Below are positions 42,829 through 51,574 of a stretch of 64,000 nt of DNA, piece after piece. Numbering within the stretch: the first letter of the stretch is position 1; every line of letters begins with the position of its first letter. Below the pieces are notes generated by a model that was not told where the DNA came from, searched no databases, and saw only the letters and a list, made by a program, of their open reading frames with translations. A program made the position numbers and the translations under genes. Source of the stretch: Amycolatopsis anabasis. Its GTDB lineage: Bacteria > Actinomycetota > Actinomycetes > Mycobacteriales > Pseudonocardiaceae. The stretch covers positions 1-64,000 of the forward strand of contig NZ_VTHK01000008.1 in the NCBI RefSeq assembly GCF_009765355.1, written 5' to 3'.

Positions 42829-43598
42829 TGCGCAAGATCGTCCACACCACGTTCGCCGCCGCGCTGCTGGCCCTGCTCACGGCCTGCGGCGGTGGCGACG
42901 GCACCACCCTGCGCGTCGGCACGCTGTCCGATTCGCCGCCGAACGTCTACCAGGAGAACGGGAACTACACCGGTTTCGACAACGAGTTGCTGAAGGCGAT
43001 CGCGGCCAAGCAGAACCTGAAGCTGGAGTTCGCGGCGACCGATTTCTCGGCCCTGCTCGGCCGGCTGGCCAGTGGCCAGTTCGACGTGGGCAGCTCGGCG
43101 ATCGCGCAGACCGAGGAGCGCAAGAAGACCGTCGACTTCAGCGCGCCCTACAACTTCCAGTCGATCAGCATCGAAGCCTCCGAAGGTGTCCCGATCGCGG
43201 ACGAGAAATCCTTGGCGGGCAAGCGGATCGGCGTGGTGCAGGGCACCGCCTCGGACGGCTGGCTGGTGTCGACCGCGCCGGGCGCGCAGATCGTGCGGTT
43301 CCCGAACGACGCCGCCGCGCTGAGCGCGCTGAAGACCGGCGCGGTCGAGGGCGCGGTCTTCGACCAGGCCACGGCCGAGCAGTACGCGGCCGCCAATCCG
43401 GCCGAGAAGCTGAAGGTGGTGAAGTCGTTCACCACCGACACCCCGCACGGGTTCGCGGTGCGCAAGGGCAACGGCGAGTTGCTCGGCAAGCTCAACCAGG
43501 GCCTGCGGCAGGTGATCGCCGACGGCACCTGGGAGCGGTTGCACCAGCAGTTCCTGCCAACGGCCCCGGTTCCGGACCAGTTCAAGGCCATAAAATGA
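42828..43598 (+). CDS. Amino-acid ABC transporter substrate-binding lipoprotein 3
   Basis: 256 residues, lipobox LTAC. Very close to paralogue 2 in ligand-loop ([23 protein letters not shown]) and C-terminus. Differences concentrate in the middle lobe (EASEGVPIADEKSLAGKRIGVVQGTASDGWL), where ligand contacts would vary. The start overlaps the previous stop by one base and is translationally coupled. A 27-bp gap follows before paralogue 4. Confidence 0.92.
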   Translation: MRKIVHTTFAAALLALLTACGGGDGTTLRVGTLSDSPPNVYQENGNYTGFDNELLKAIAAKQNLKLEFAATDFSALLGRLASGQFDVGSSAIAQTEERKKTVDFSAPYNFQSISIEASEGVPIADEKSLAGKRIGVVQGTASDGWLVSTAPGAQIVRFPNDAAALSALKTGAVEGAVFDQATAEQYAAANPAEKLKVVKSFTTDTPHGFAVRKGNGELLGKLNQGLRQVIADGTWERLHQQFLPTAPVPDQFKAIK

Positions 43599-43625
43599 GG
43601 GCGACACGACAGGCGGGACGCCCTC

Positions 43626-44390
43626 ATGAAGACGATCTTGATCGCCGCGTTGTTCACCTTCACCCTGGCTTGCGACGGCAGTGGCGGCACCACGCTGCGG
43701 GTCGGCACGCTGTCCGATTCGCCGCCGAACATGTACCAGGAGAACGGGAACTACACCGGTTTCGACAACGAGTTGCTGAAGGCGATCGCCGCGAAACAGA
43801 GCCTGGAACTGGAGTTCGCCGCGACGGATTTCTCCGCCCTGCTCGGGCGGGTGGCGAGCGGGGAGTTCGCCATCGGTAGCTCGGCGATCTCGCAGACCGA
43901 AGAGCGGAAGAAGACGGTCGACTTCTCCGACGCCTACAACTTCCAGACCACGAGCATCCAGACCAGGGAAGGCGTACCGATCACCGACGAGAACTCCCTG
44001 CCGGGCAAACGGGTGTGCGTCACCCAGGCGACGGTTTCCGATTTCTGGGTGACGAGCACCGTGCCCCAGGCCCTCATCGTCCGGTTCCCGGATGTCACCG
44101 CGGGATTGAGCGCGCTGAAAACGGGTGCGGTGGACGCCTGCGTGCTCGATCAGTCCACGGCGGAGAAGTTCGTCGCCCTGTACCCGGAGGCGAAACTGAA
44201 GGTCACCAAATCGTTCACCACCGGAGTTTCGCACGGTTACGCGGTCCGCAAGGGCAACGCGGAACTGCGCGACAAGATCAATGCGGGCTTGCGGCAGGTG
44301 ATCGCGGACGGCACCTGGGAGGAACTGCACCAGCGGTTCCTGCCCACCGAACCGGTGCCGGATCAATTCAAGGCGGGTAAATCCAAATAA
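43626..44390 (+). CDS. Amino-acid ABC transporter substrate-binding lipoprotein 4
   Basis: 254 residues with a short signal peptide ending FTLAC. It resembles paralogues 2 and 3 ([40 protein letters not shown]), but the second lobe has two extra cysteines ([14 protein letters not shown] and [11 protein letters not shown]) that could form a disulfide or change specificity. No strong ribosome site precedes ATG, so it may be less expressed. Its stop overlaps the permease start (TAATG). Confidence 0.9.
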   Translation: MKTILIAALFTFTLACDGSGGTTLRVGTLSDSPPNMYQENGNYTGFDNELLKAIAAKQSLELEFAATDFSALLGRVASGEFAIGSSAISQTEERKKTVDFSDAYNFQTTSIQTREGVPITDENSLPGKRVCVTQATVSDFWVTSTVPQALIVRFPDVTAGLSALKTGAVDACVLDQSTAEKFVALYPEAKLKVTKSFTTGVSHGYAVRKGNAELRDKINAGLRQVIADGTWEELHQRFLPTEPVPDQFKAGKSK

Positions 44391-45151
44391 TGGACCAGTT
44401 CCTCGACACATTTCTCAACTGGGAATACATCTGGCAGGTCTTCCCGGATCTGATCGGGACCGGGCTGCTGAACACGCTCATCCTCGCGGTGAGCTCGGCC
44501 CTGATCGGGACCGTGCTGGGCATGGTGCTCGCGGTCATGGGGCTGTCCGCCAAGCGCTGGCTGCGGTGGCCCGCCCGCGTCTACACCGACATCTTCCGCG
44601 GGCTGCCCGCGATCCTGACGATCCTGCTGATCGGCCAGGGCCTCGGCGTGCTGGCCCGCGACATCGTCGGCACGAACCCGTACCCGCTGGGCATTCTCGC
44701 GCTGAGCCTGATCGCCGCGGCCTACATCGGCGAGATCTTCCGCTCCGGCATCCAGAGTGTCGAAAAAGGACAGTTGGAGGCCAGCCGCGCGCTGGGCATG
44801 ACCTACTCGAAGGCGATGCTGCTGGTGGTCATCCCGCAGGGCGTGCGGCGCGTGCTGCCCGCGCTGGTGAACCAGTTCATCGCGCTGGTCAAGGATTCCA
44901 GCCTGGTCTACTTCCTCGGCCTGCTCGCCGAGCAGCGCGAACTGTTCCGCATCGGGCAGGACCTCGCCGCGAACACCGGGAACCTCTCGCCGCTGGTCGC
45001 GGCCGGATTCGTCTATCTGGTGATCACCGTGCCGCTGACGCACCTGGTCAACTACATCGACAAGAAACTGCGGACCGGGCGGAAGGTCGACACCGTGGAT
45101 CCCAACACCAACTACGACCACGCCCAGTACGCGTCGGGAGGCGCTGCATGA
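44390..45151 (+). CDS. Amino-acid ABC transporter permease
   Basis: 253 residues, about five spans, HisM/GlnP type (PAAT family). [23 protein letters not shown] opens it, and the EAA loop [31 protein letters not shown] contacts the ATPase. It forms a homodimeric channel, since only one permease gene is present. Overlaps its neighbours by TAATG and ATGA. All four binding lipoproteins upstream presumably deliver to this one channel. Confidence 0.93.
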   Translation: MDQFLDTFLNWEYIWQVFPDLIGTGLLNTLILAVSSALIGTVLGMVLAVMGLSAKRWLRWPARVYTDIFRGLPAILTILLIGQGLGVLARDIVGTNPYPLGILALSLIAAAYIGEIFRSGIQSVEKGQLEASRALGMTYSKAMLLVVIPQGVRRVLPALVNQFIALVKDSSLVYFLGLLAEQRELFRIGQDLAANTGNLSPLVAAGFVYLVITVPLTHLVNYIDKKLRTGRKVDTVDPNTNYDHAQYASGGAA

Positions 45152-45897
45152 CCTCGGTGACCGCGCCGGCGCATTCGGCGAGCGTCGAACTGCGCGACAT
45201 CCACGTCAAATTCGGCACCCTCGAGGTGCTGCGCGGGGTGGACCTGAAGGTGGCCAAGGGCGAGACCACCTGCGTGATCGGCCCGTCCGGCTCCGGCAAG
45301 TCGACCCTGCTGCGCTGCGTGAACCGCTTGCAGGAACCCGATTCCGGCGATCTGCTGTTCGACGGGAAGAGCGTGATCCGCGCCGATCCGGACCAGTTGC
45401 GGCAGCGCGTCGGCATGGTGTTCCAGCACTTCAACCTCTTCGGCCACCGCAGCGTCCTGGACAACATCACGCTGCCGTTGCGCAGCGTGAAGAAGCTGGC
45501 GAAGGCCGAGGCCGAGGAGATCGCGCGGGCCCGGCTCGCCGAGGTCGGGCTGGCGGACAAGGCGCCGTACCGGCCCGCGGCGCTGTCCGGCGGCCAGCAG
45601 CAGCGGGTCGCGATCGCCCGCGCGCTCGCGATGGACCCCGAGGTCATGCTGTTCGACGAGGCGACCAGCGCGCTCGACCCGGAACTGGTCAAGGGCGTGC
45701 TGAACCTGATGGCCGGGCTCGCCGAGCGCGGCCTGACGCTGATCGTGGTGACGCACGAGATGGGGTTCGCGCGCGAGGTGGCGAACCGGGTCGCGTTCAT
45801 GGACCGCGGCAAGATCGTGGAGACCGGCACGCCCGAAGCGATCTTCGACAACCCGCACAGCGAGCGCCTGCAGCGGTTCCTCTCCCAGGTGCTCTAG
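45148..45897 (+). CDS. Amino-acid ABC transporter ATP-binding protein
   Basis: 249 residues, GlnQ/HisP type. Walker [10 protein letters not shown] (about 45-53), signature [19 protein letters not shown], Walker [14 protein letters not shown] and H-loop VTHEMGF are all intact. Powers uptake through the adjacent permease. ATG overlaps the permease stop by 4 bp, and GGGAGG lies 6 nt upstream. Last gene of the six-gene operon; a family C hairpin follows 13 bp after the stop. Confidence 0.95.
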   Translation: MTSVTAPAHSASVELRDIHVKFGTLEVLRGVDLKVAKGETTCVIGPSGSGKSTLLRCVNRLQEPDSGDLLFDGKSVIRADPDQLRQRVGMVFQHFNLFGHRSVLDNITLPLRSVKKLAKAEAEEIARARLAEVGLADKAPYRPAALSGGQQQRVAIARALAMDPEVMLFDEATSALDPELVKGVLNLMAGLAERGLTLIVVTHEMGFAREVANRVAFMDRGKIVETGTPEAIFDNPHSERLQRFLSQVL

Positions 45898-45909
45898 GCC
45901 GGAGACGGG

Positions 45910-45981
45910 GCACTTTGTCGGCTGAGTGCGGTGCCTCGGCCACTTCGGCCGCCGTGGACTCGCACTTGGCCGACAAAGTGC
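45910..45981. repeat. Family C palindrome, copy 2, probable terminator
   Basis: GCACTTTGTCGGC (45910-45922) pairs perfectly with GCCGACAAAGTGC (45969-45981), and AGTGCG/CGCACT pair inside. It lies in the 129-bp gap after the ABC operon. Confidence 0.75.
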
Positions 45982-46026
45982 GAACCTGGGCGCAACCGGA
46001 TCGCCGGTTGGTTCCGTCTGGTCGGC

Positions 46027-47817
46027 ATGAAACGGCATTTCGGTCGGTGGGGCATTCTCGGGGCAGTGGTCGCGGTCGTCGCGGCGGTGGCCGTTTTCCG
46101 TGCCGATGATCGGCCGCCGGGCGGGGAGGTCATCGGCGGCCCGGGTGGCGGGCCGCGCCTGGTCGCCTTCGATTCCTGCGCCGAGGCGCTGAACGCCTTG
46201 CGGGACAACGCCCGGCGGTACGCGGGCACCTACGGTCCCCAGTACGGGGCCAAGGGCGGGGTCGAGGCGCAGGCCGATGGTGGCCGGGCGGCGGCGCCGC
46301 AGGCGCCCGCGCCCGCCGAGCAGGGCACGGAGCATTCGACGACCAACAACCACGAAAAAGGGGTCGGCGAACCGGATCTCGTGCAGACCGACGGCCGCCG
46401 CGTGGTCACGGTCGCCGACGGCCGGTTGCGGGTGATCGACGCGGCCACGCGCGCGGTCACCTCCACGCTCGAGCTGCCCGGCGGACCGGCGAGCGAACTG
46501 CTGCTCGACGGCGATCGGGCGCTGGTCCTCTCCCCGGCGGAGATGGCCGTCCCGGCCGAGCGCGGTTACCTGCCGCCCGGGATGCGTTCCGGCGCTCGCC
46601 TGACCCTGGTGGACCTCGCGGGCCCGGCGCGGATGCTCGGGTCCCTTTCGGTCGACGGCCAGTACGTCGATGCCCGGCAGGTCGGCGGCCGGGCGCGGAT
46701 CGTGCTCCGCTCGGCGCCCCGGATCCCGTACGGGCACCCGCGCGGCGACGAACCGCGCGGCTCGTCCATCGGCGACTGGCTGCCCCGGTACGAACTCGAA
46801 TCCGGCGGCAACCGCAGCGCCGGGCAACTGGTGGACTGCGCGCGGGTGAGCCACCCCGCGAAGTACACCGGCACCTCGATGCTCACCCTGCTGACCATCG
46901 ACCTGCGCGGCGAACTGGGCACCGGCGATCCGGTGTCGATCGTGGCCGACGGGGACACCGTGTACGGCACGGCGACCAGCCTCTACGTCGCCGCGCAGGT
47001 GAGCACCGAGGACGCGCCGCGCGGCCGGACCGAACTGCACCAGTTCGACATCACCCAGCCGGGCCCGCCGAAGCACGTCGCCTCCGGTGCGGTCGAGGGA
47101 AGCCTGCTGAACCAGTACTCGCTTTCCGAGTACCAGGGCCATCTCCGGGTGGCGACCACGATGGACACCGAGAGCGCGGTCACCGTGCTGGCCCGCCGGG
47201 GCGAGGCGCTGTCGGTCACCGGGAAGGTCGGCGGGCTCGGCAAGGACGAGCGGATCTACGCGGTGCGGTTCCTCGGCCCGGTGGGCTATGTGGTGACGTT
47301 CCGCCAGACGGACCCGCTCTACACGCTCGACCTCGCCGATCCGGCCCACCCCCGGGCCGTCGGCGAGCTGAAGATCACCGGGTACTCGGCGTACCTACAC
47401 GACGCGGGCGAGCGGAAGCTGATCGGGGTCGGCCGGGAGGCGGACGAGCGCGGCCGGAGCCTCGGCCTCCAGGTCTCCCTGTTCGACGTCGGCGACGCCG
47501 CCCGGCCGCGCCGGATCGCGCAGCACCAGCTCCCGGGCGGTTCCTCGGAGGTGGAATCGGATCCGCACGCGTTCCTGTACTGGCCGCCGACCGGCCTGCT
47601 GGTGGTGCCCGTGACGGGTTCCGCCGGGGGCGCGCTCGTGCTCCGGCTGTCCGGCGGCACGTTCACCGAGGCCGGTACGGTGCGCCATCCCGGCGGGTCG
47701 GCGCAGATCCGGCGGGCCGTGGTGCTCGGGAACGAGCTGTGGACGGTGTCTTCGAGCGGTGTGCGGGTGGACGAGGGCGGCGGCCTGGCCCAGCTGGCCT
47801 GGGTGCCGTTCACCTAG
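46027..47817 (+). CDS. Membrane-anchored beta-propeller domain protein
   Basis: 596 residues. One N-terminal span (WGILGAVVAVVAAVAVF) anchors a secreted beta-propeller of the PF09826-type family. The signature follows an Ala/Pro/Gln-rich linker: STTNNHEKGVGEPDLVQTDGRRVVTVADG. Blade-like repeats continue to residue about 590 (LTLVDLAGPARMLG, TLDLADPAHPRAVGELKITGY). Known members are secreted or surface proteins of unclear function. ATG 46027 gives a normal anchor; no strong ribosome site. The MOSC gene follows after 35 bp, from its own -10. Confidence 0.85.
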   Translation: MKRHFGRWGILGAVVAVVAAVAVFRADDRPPGGEVIGGPGGGPRLVAFDSCAEALNALRDNARRYAGTYGPQYGAKGGVEAQADGGRAAAPQAPAPAEQGTEHSTTNNHEKGVGEPDLVQTDGRRVVTVADGRLRVIDAATRAVTSTLELPGGPASELLLDGDRALVLSPAEMAVPAERGYLPPGMRSGARLTLVDLAGPARMLGSLSVDGQYVDARQVGGRARIVLRSAPRIPYGHPRGDEPRGSSIGDWLPRYELESGGNRSAGQLVDCARVSHPAKYTGTSMLTLLTIDLRGELGTGDPVSIVADGDTVYGTATSLYVAAQVSTEDAPRGRTELHQFDITQPGPPKHVASGAVEGSLLNQYSLSEYQGHLRVATTMDTESAVTVLARRGEALSVTGKVGGLGKDERIYAVRFLGPVGYVVTFRQTDPLYTLDLADPAHPRAVGELKITGYSAYLHDAGERKLIGVGREADERGRSLGLQVSLFDVGDAARPRRIAQHQLPGGSSEVESDPHAFLYWPPTGLLVVPVTGSAGGALVLRLSGGTFTEAGTVRHPGGSAQIRRAVVLGNELWTVSSSGVRVDEGGGLAQLAWVPFT

Positions 47818-47840
47818 GAAAACGGCTGGCGGTATGTCGA

Positions 47841-47846
47841 TAAACT
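47841..47846 (+). promoter_or_regulatory. Leaderless-type -10 box of the MOSC gene
   Basis: TAAACT (TANNNT) ends 6 nt before GTG 47853, with no ribosome site. Confidence 0.5.
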
Positions 47847-47852
47847 GGATGA

Positions 47853-48674
47853 GTGGCCCGTATCGTCGATCTCGTCCATTACCCGGTCAAGGGGTGTGCG
47901 GGGAAGTCCCTGCCCGCCGCCGACGTGACCCCGGCCGGGCTCGCGCACGACCGCACGTTCATGGCGGTCGCCCCGGACGGGCGGTTCCGCAGCCAGCGCC
48001 AGTCCCCGGTGATGGCCGTGATCAAACCCGAACTGTCCGCCGACGGCGGCCGGTTGCGGCTCACCGCGCCGGGCGTCGAAGACCTCGACCTCGCGGTCGC
48101 CTTCGACGGGCGGCGGCTGGTGGTGCAGGTGTTCGCCTGGGAGGGCAAGGGCGTCGACCAGGGCGACGAGGCGGCCGACTGGTTTTCCACGGTCCTCGGC
48201 CAGGAATCCCGGCTGGTGCGCGTGCCACCGGACCACACCCGGGTCGCGAGCGGCGAGACCCCGGGCACCGCGGGCTTCGCCGACGGGCACGCGATCCTGG
48301 TCGCCTCTGAGTCCTCTTTGGACTCACTGAACGAGCGGATCGCCGCGGCGGGCGGGGAAGCCGTGCCGATGGACCGGTTCCGGCCGAATCTGATCGTCCG
48401 CGGCTGGGCGGAGCCCCACGCCGAAGACCGGGTGCGCGCGATGCGCGCGGGCACCGCCGAATTCGGGTACGCGCGGGTGTGCACGCGGTGCACGGTGCCG
48501 ATGGTCGACCAGGAGACCGGCCGCAAGGCGGGCCCGGAGCCGATCCGCAGCCTCGCCCGGTACCGCCGTTCGGCCGAGGGGCCGGTCGAATTCGGCATGA
48601 AGGCCGCGGTGACCCGGCCCGGTCAGGTCGCGGTCGGCGACGAGGTGATCGTGCACAGCTGGGCGGCCGGATAA
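47853..48674 (+). CDS. MOSC domain-containing protein (YcbX/mARC-like)
   Basis: 273 residues. N-terminal MOSC_N beta-barrel: IVDLVHYPVKGCAGKSLPAADVTPAGLAHDRTFMAV. MOSC domain: DRFRPNLIVRG, and the Moco-binding Cys region YARVCTRCTVPMVDQETG. Relatives bind molybdenum cofactor and reduce N-hydroxylated compounds, usually with a fused or separate ferredoxin; none is fused here. GTG start. The 3' end overlaps the convergent SAM hydroxide adenosyltransferase gene by 52 bp. Confidence 0.9.
   Translation: MARIVDLVHYPVKGCAGKSLPAADVTPAGLAHDRTFMAVAPDGRFRSQRQSPVMAVIKPELSADGGRLRLTAPGVEDLDLAVAFDGRRLVVQVFAWEGKGVDQGDEAADWFSTVLGQESRLVRVPPDHTRVASGETPGTAGFADGHAILVASESSLDSLNERIAAAGGEAVPMDRFRPNLIVRGWAEPHAEDRVRAMRAGTAEFGYARVCTRCTVPMVDQETGRKAGPEPIRSLARYRRSAEGPVEFGMKAAVTRPGQVAVGDEVIVHSWAAG
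48311..48323 (+). repeat. 13-mer GTCC-TCTTT-GGAC
   Basis: In the MOSC gene, read E-S-S-L-D-S. The flanks make the strongest stem seen, TGAGTCC/GGACTCA (7 bp). Confidence 0.65.
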
Positions 48675-49438
48675 CCGGTCAGCCCGAGCGCGCCGGCCGC
48701 GGAGCCACCGTTGACCGCGACGGCGAGCCGCCCGGCCGAATCGGTGAACAGCACGGCCTCGCCGATCGGCCGATCGGCGAACGTCCGGCCGCGCGCGGCC
48801 GGTAGCTCGTTCTGTCCACAGTGGACCAATAGCCAGCGGCCCAGTTCCGCCGCGTCGAGATCGGCGGCGGTGGCGGCGAGCTGGACGTTGCCGAAGTGGT
48901 CCACGGTCAGCACCTCGGCGACCAGTTGCCCGGGGCGCGCGACGACTTTGGGCTCCGGCAACCGGACCAGCTCGGGAACCGGCGGGCCGAGACGTTCGGG
49001 CAAAACCCCGGACACCAGGTGCGCGGCCGCCGGGGCGAAGACATCGCGCCCGTGGAAGGTCGCCGACACCTCGGGCAGCCGGTAGGCGGGTTCGGCGAGT
49101 TCGTAGGCCGCGCGCACCCCGCCGAGCGCCTCGGCGGCGGGCACCAGCAGCCCGTTGTCCGGACCGACCAGCAGTCCCCGATCGGCCACCACGACGACCC
49201 CGCGCCGCGCGGTGCCCACGCCCGGGTCCACCACCGCGAGGTGCACGGCGTCGGGCAGGTACGGCGCGGTCTGGGCCAGCACCTCGGCGCCGTGCCGGAT
49301 GCCTTGCGGCGGCACGGAATGCGTGACATCGATCACCCGAACGTCCGGGGCGATGCGGGCGATCACGCCGTGGCACGCGGCCACGAACCCGTCGCGCAGG
49401 CCGTAGTCGGTCAGGAACGAGAGCCACCGGTACGTCAT
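48623..49438 (-). CDS. SAM hydroxide adenosyltransferase (DUF62 family)
   Basis: 271 residues. The family hydrolyses S-adenosylmethionine to adenosine and methionine, and is related to fluorinase and chlorinase. Motifs: FLTDYGLRDGFVAACHGVI (catalytic Asp), VIDVTHSVPPQG, HLAVVDPGVGTARRG, LLVGPDNGLLVPAAE, and the C-terminal TVDHFGNVQLA. The long loop of halogenating relatives was not seen. ATG 49438 is a normal start. The 52-bp overlap with the MOSC 3' end is the largest convergent overlap in the window. It diverges from the sulfur-type leader. Confidence 0.88.
   Translation of the reverse strand: MTYRWLSFLTDYGLRDGFVAACHGVIARIAPDVRVIDVTHSVPPQGIRHGAEVLAQTAPYLPDAVHLAVVDPGVGTARRGVVVVADRGLLVGPDNGLLVPAAEALGGVRAAYELAEPAYRLPEVSATFHGRDVFAPAAAHLVSGVLPERLGPPVPELVRLPEPKVVARPGQLVAEVLTVDHFGNVQLAATAADLDAAELGRWLLVHCGQNELPAARGRTFADRPIGEAVLFTDSAGRLAVAVNGGSAAGALGLTGYPAAQLCTITSSPTAT
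48815..48827 (-). repeat. 13-mer GTCC-ACTGT-GGAC (minus strand)
   Basis: On the coding strand of the DUF62 gene but in a second frame (V-H-C-G-Q), showing the 13-mer is not a fixed peptide. Confidence 0.6.
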
Positions 49439-49507
49439 GCGCCGAATCCTTTGCTCAGTATCTGGGAACTTCTGGATCACGTCGTGGACCTCTGCGATCC
49501 TGTCACC

Positions 49508-49591
49508 ATGCAGAGGTATGCGATCGCGCTGGTGCAGCGCAGGCATGTCGATCTGCTGCGCGTCAACTCCGCGCTGTGCCGCCTCGGCTGA
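49508..49591 (+). CDS. Putative sulfur-responsive leader peptide
   Basis: 27 residues, too short for ordinary gene calling. It contains RRHVDLLRVNSALC, the conserved core of short actinobacterial leader peptides found upstream of sulfur-metabolism genes, where ribosome behaviour at the C-terminal Cys region is thought to report cysteine supply. It lies 57 bp before a TauE/SafE exporter gene. The ATG has no ribosome site; GATCCT 6 nt upstream resembles a leaderless -10. Acts in cis; probably not a functional protein itself. Confidence 0.75.
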   Translation: MQRYAIALVQRRHVDLLRVNSALCRLG

Positions 49592-49635
49592 TCATCCGGC
49601 CCTTCTTTTCCGGCGCCGCTGTCGCGGCCATCAGC
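49587..49635 (+). promoter_or_regulatory. Possible attenuator between leader and exporter gene
   Basis: GCTGAT (49587-49592, overlapping the leader stop) can pair with ATCAGC (49630-49635), which immediately precedes the exporter's GAGG. A CCGG...CCGG segment lies inside. A ribosome paused near the leader stop would open the stem. Mechanism inferred. Confidence 0.45.
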
Positions 49636-49648
49636 TGAGGACCTCCCG

Positions 49649-50575
49649 ATGCGCGTTCTCGTTCTTTTCGGCCTGGCCGGGTTCCTGGCCCAGCTCGTCG
49701 ACGGCACCCTGGGCATGGCCTTCGGCGTGACCTCGACCACGACCCTGGTGGCCCTGGGCACGACCCCGGCGGTCGCCTCGGCCGCGGTGCACCTCGCCGA
49801 GGTCGGCACCTCCCTGGCGTCCGGGGTCGCGCACTGGCGGTTCCGCAACATCGACTGGCGCACGGTCGGCGTCCTCGCGCTGCCCGGCGCGGCCGGGGCG
49901 GCGCTCGGCGCGTACGTGCTGACCTCGCTGTCCACCGAGTTCGCCGAGGTCTGGATCACCACGATCCTGCTGATCCTGGGCCTGTACGTGCTGATCCGGT
50001 TCGCGTTCCTGAAGCTGGGCAAGCTGATCACCACCAAGCGCCCCGGCGCGCGGTTCCTCGGGCCGCTCGGGCTGATCGCCGGGTTCGTGGACGCCACCGG
50101 GGGCGGCGGCTGGGGTCCGGTCGCCACCACGACCCTGCTGTCCTCGGGGCGCCTGGAGCCGCGCAAGGTCGTCGGTTCGGTGGACACCTCGGAGTTCATC
50201 GTCGCGCTGGCCGCGAGCATCGGGTTCTTCTTCTCGCTCTCGTCCGAGCAGAACCTGAACTACACGGTCGTCCTCGGCCTGATGGCCGGTGGGGTGATCG
50301 CGGCGCCGGTCGCGGCCTGGCTGGTCCGGCACCTGCCGCCGCGCGTGCTCGGCGCCGCGGCCGGTGGGCTGATCGTGCTCACCAACGCGCGCACCCTGCT
50401 CCAGGCCGCCGACGCCTCGACCGCGGTGTTCGTGCTCGCCTACGCCGCGATCGTGCTGCTCTGGGTGGCGGGCCTGGTCGCCGCGATCCGCTCGGTCCGC
50501 GCCGAGAAGCGCGCCAACATCCTCGCCGGGGAGACCGACGCCCCCGCCGACCAAGCCGAGCCGGTCGCCGGTTAG
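49649..50575 (+). CDS. TauE/SafE (TSUP) family sulfite/sulfonate exporter
   Basis: 308 residues, about eight spans. Two TSUP half-repeats are seen: [27 protein letters not shown] and [27 protein letters not shown]. Members move sulfite, sulfoacetate or similar sulfur anions across the membrane. GAGG lies 8 nt before ATG. The sulfur-type leader upstream supports regulation by sulfur amino acid status. The purC promoter overlaps its stop codon region. Confidence 0.9.
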   Translation: MRVLVLFGLAGFLAQLVDGTLGMAFGVTSTTTLVALGTTPAVASAAVHLAEVGTSLASGVAHWRFRNIDWRTVGVLALPGAAGAALGAYVLTSLSTEFAEVWITTILLILGLYVLIRFAFLKLGKLITTKRPGARFLGPLGLIAGFVDATGGGGWGPVATTTLLSSGRLEPRKVVGSVDTSEFIVALAASIGFFFSLSSEQNLNYTVVLGLMAGGVIAAPVAAWLVRHLPPRVLGAAAGGLIVLTNARTLLQAADASTAVFVLAYAAIVLLWVAGLVAAIRSVRAEKRANILAGETDAPADQAEPVAG

Positions 50576-50576
50576 C

Positions 50577-50582
50577 TAGGGT
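50577..50582 (+). promoter_or_regulatory. Leaderless-type -10 box of purC
   Basis: TAGGGT (TANNNT), one base past the exporter's TAG stop, ends 7 nt before GTG 50590. No ribosome site. Confidence 0.55.
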
Positions 50583-50589
50583 TCTCGGC

Positions 50590-51474
50590 GTGACGACGCT
50601 CGCCGAATACCCGAAGATCGCCGCCGGCAAGGTCCGTGAGCTGTACGCCGTGGGCGACGAGCACCTGCTGCTGGTCACCTCCGACCGGATTTCGGCGTTC
50701 GACTTCGTGCTGGACACCCCGATCCCGGACAAGGGGCGGGTGCTGACCGCGATGAGCGTGTTCTGGTTCGACCTGCTGGCGGACGTGCTGCCGAACCACC
50801 TGGTCGCCTACGACGATCCGCGCATCCCGGACGAGGTCCGCGGCCGGGCGTTGCTGGTGCGGCGCCTGCGGATGCTGCCGGTCGAGGCCGTCGCGCGCGG
50901 GTACCTGGCCGGATCCGGGTACAGCGACTACCGCCGGACCGGCGCGGTGTGCGGGGTCGCGCTGCCGGACGGTCTCCAGGAGGCGGACCGGCTGCCGGAG
51001 CCGATCTTCACCCCGGCGACCAAGGCCGAATTCGGGGCGCACGACGAGAACGTGGACTTCGAGCACGTGGCCGCCGAGATCGGCCGGGAGCGCGCCGAAC
51101 AGGTGCGGGAGGCCACGCTGGCGATCTACCGGCGCGGCGCCGAGCACGCCGCCGAGCGCGGGATCCTGCTGGCCGACACGAAGTTCGAGTTCGGCGTGGA
51201 CGCGGCCGGGCGGCTGGTCGTGGCGGACGAGGTGCTGACGCCGGACTCGTCCCGGTACTGGCCCGCGTCCGAGTACCGGCCGGGGCGCGCGCAGCCGTCG
51301 TTCGACAAGCAGTACGTGCGGGACTGGCTGACCGGCCCGGAATCCGGCTGGGACCGGGCGTCGAACACCCAGCCGCCACCGCTGCCGGCGAAGGTGGTCG
51401 AGGCGACCCGCGACCGGTACGTCGAGGCGTACGAACGGATCACCGGGCGCTCCCTCGCCGACTGGCCGGGCTGA
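50590..51474 (+). CDS. purC: SAICAR synthetase
   Basis: 294 residues. It ligates aspartate to CAIR with ATP in purine synthesis. Motifs: [28 protein letters not shown] (substrate/ATP), [57 protein letters not shown]. Length is the longer form seen in actinobacteria and yeast-like enzymes. GTG start; probably leaderless. It is followed by a palindromic site and the DUF2334 gene. Confidence 0.97.
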   Translation: MTTLAEYPKIAAGKVRELYAVGDEHLLLVTSDRISAFDFVLDTPIPDKGRVLTAMSVFWFDLLADVLPNHLVAYDDPRIPDEVRGRALLVRRLRMLPVEAVARGYLAGSGYSDYRRTGAVCGVALPDGLQEADRLPEPIFTPATKAEFGAHDENVDFEHVAAEIGRERAEQVREATLAIYRRGAEHAAERGILLADTKFEFGVDAAGRLVVADEVLTPDSSRYWPASEYRPGRAQPSFDKQYVRDWLTGPESGWDRASNTQPPPLPAKVVEATRDRYVEAYERITGRSLADWPG

Positions 51475-51495
51475 GGCGCGAGCCGAGCACGTAGC

Positions 51496-51509
51496 GTTGC
51501 CCGGGCAAC
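51496..51509. promoter_or_regulatory. 14-bp palindrome between purC and DUF2334 gene
   Basis: GTTGCCCGGGCAAC is perfectly self-complementary and overlaps a TAGCGT (51492-51497) that could be a -10. It may be an operator or a small terminator for purC. Confidence 0.4.
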
Positions 51510-51574
51510 ACTTCTCGTAGGTGACCCCGACCGGTCATCTGCGGGTCAGGGTGGTGTCACCCCGGACTGGCCCA

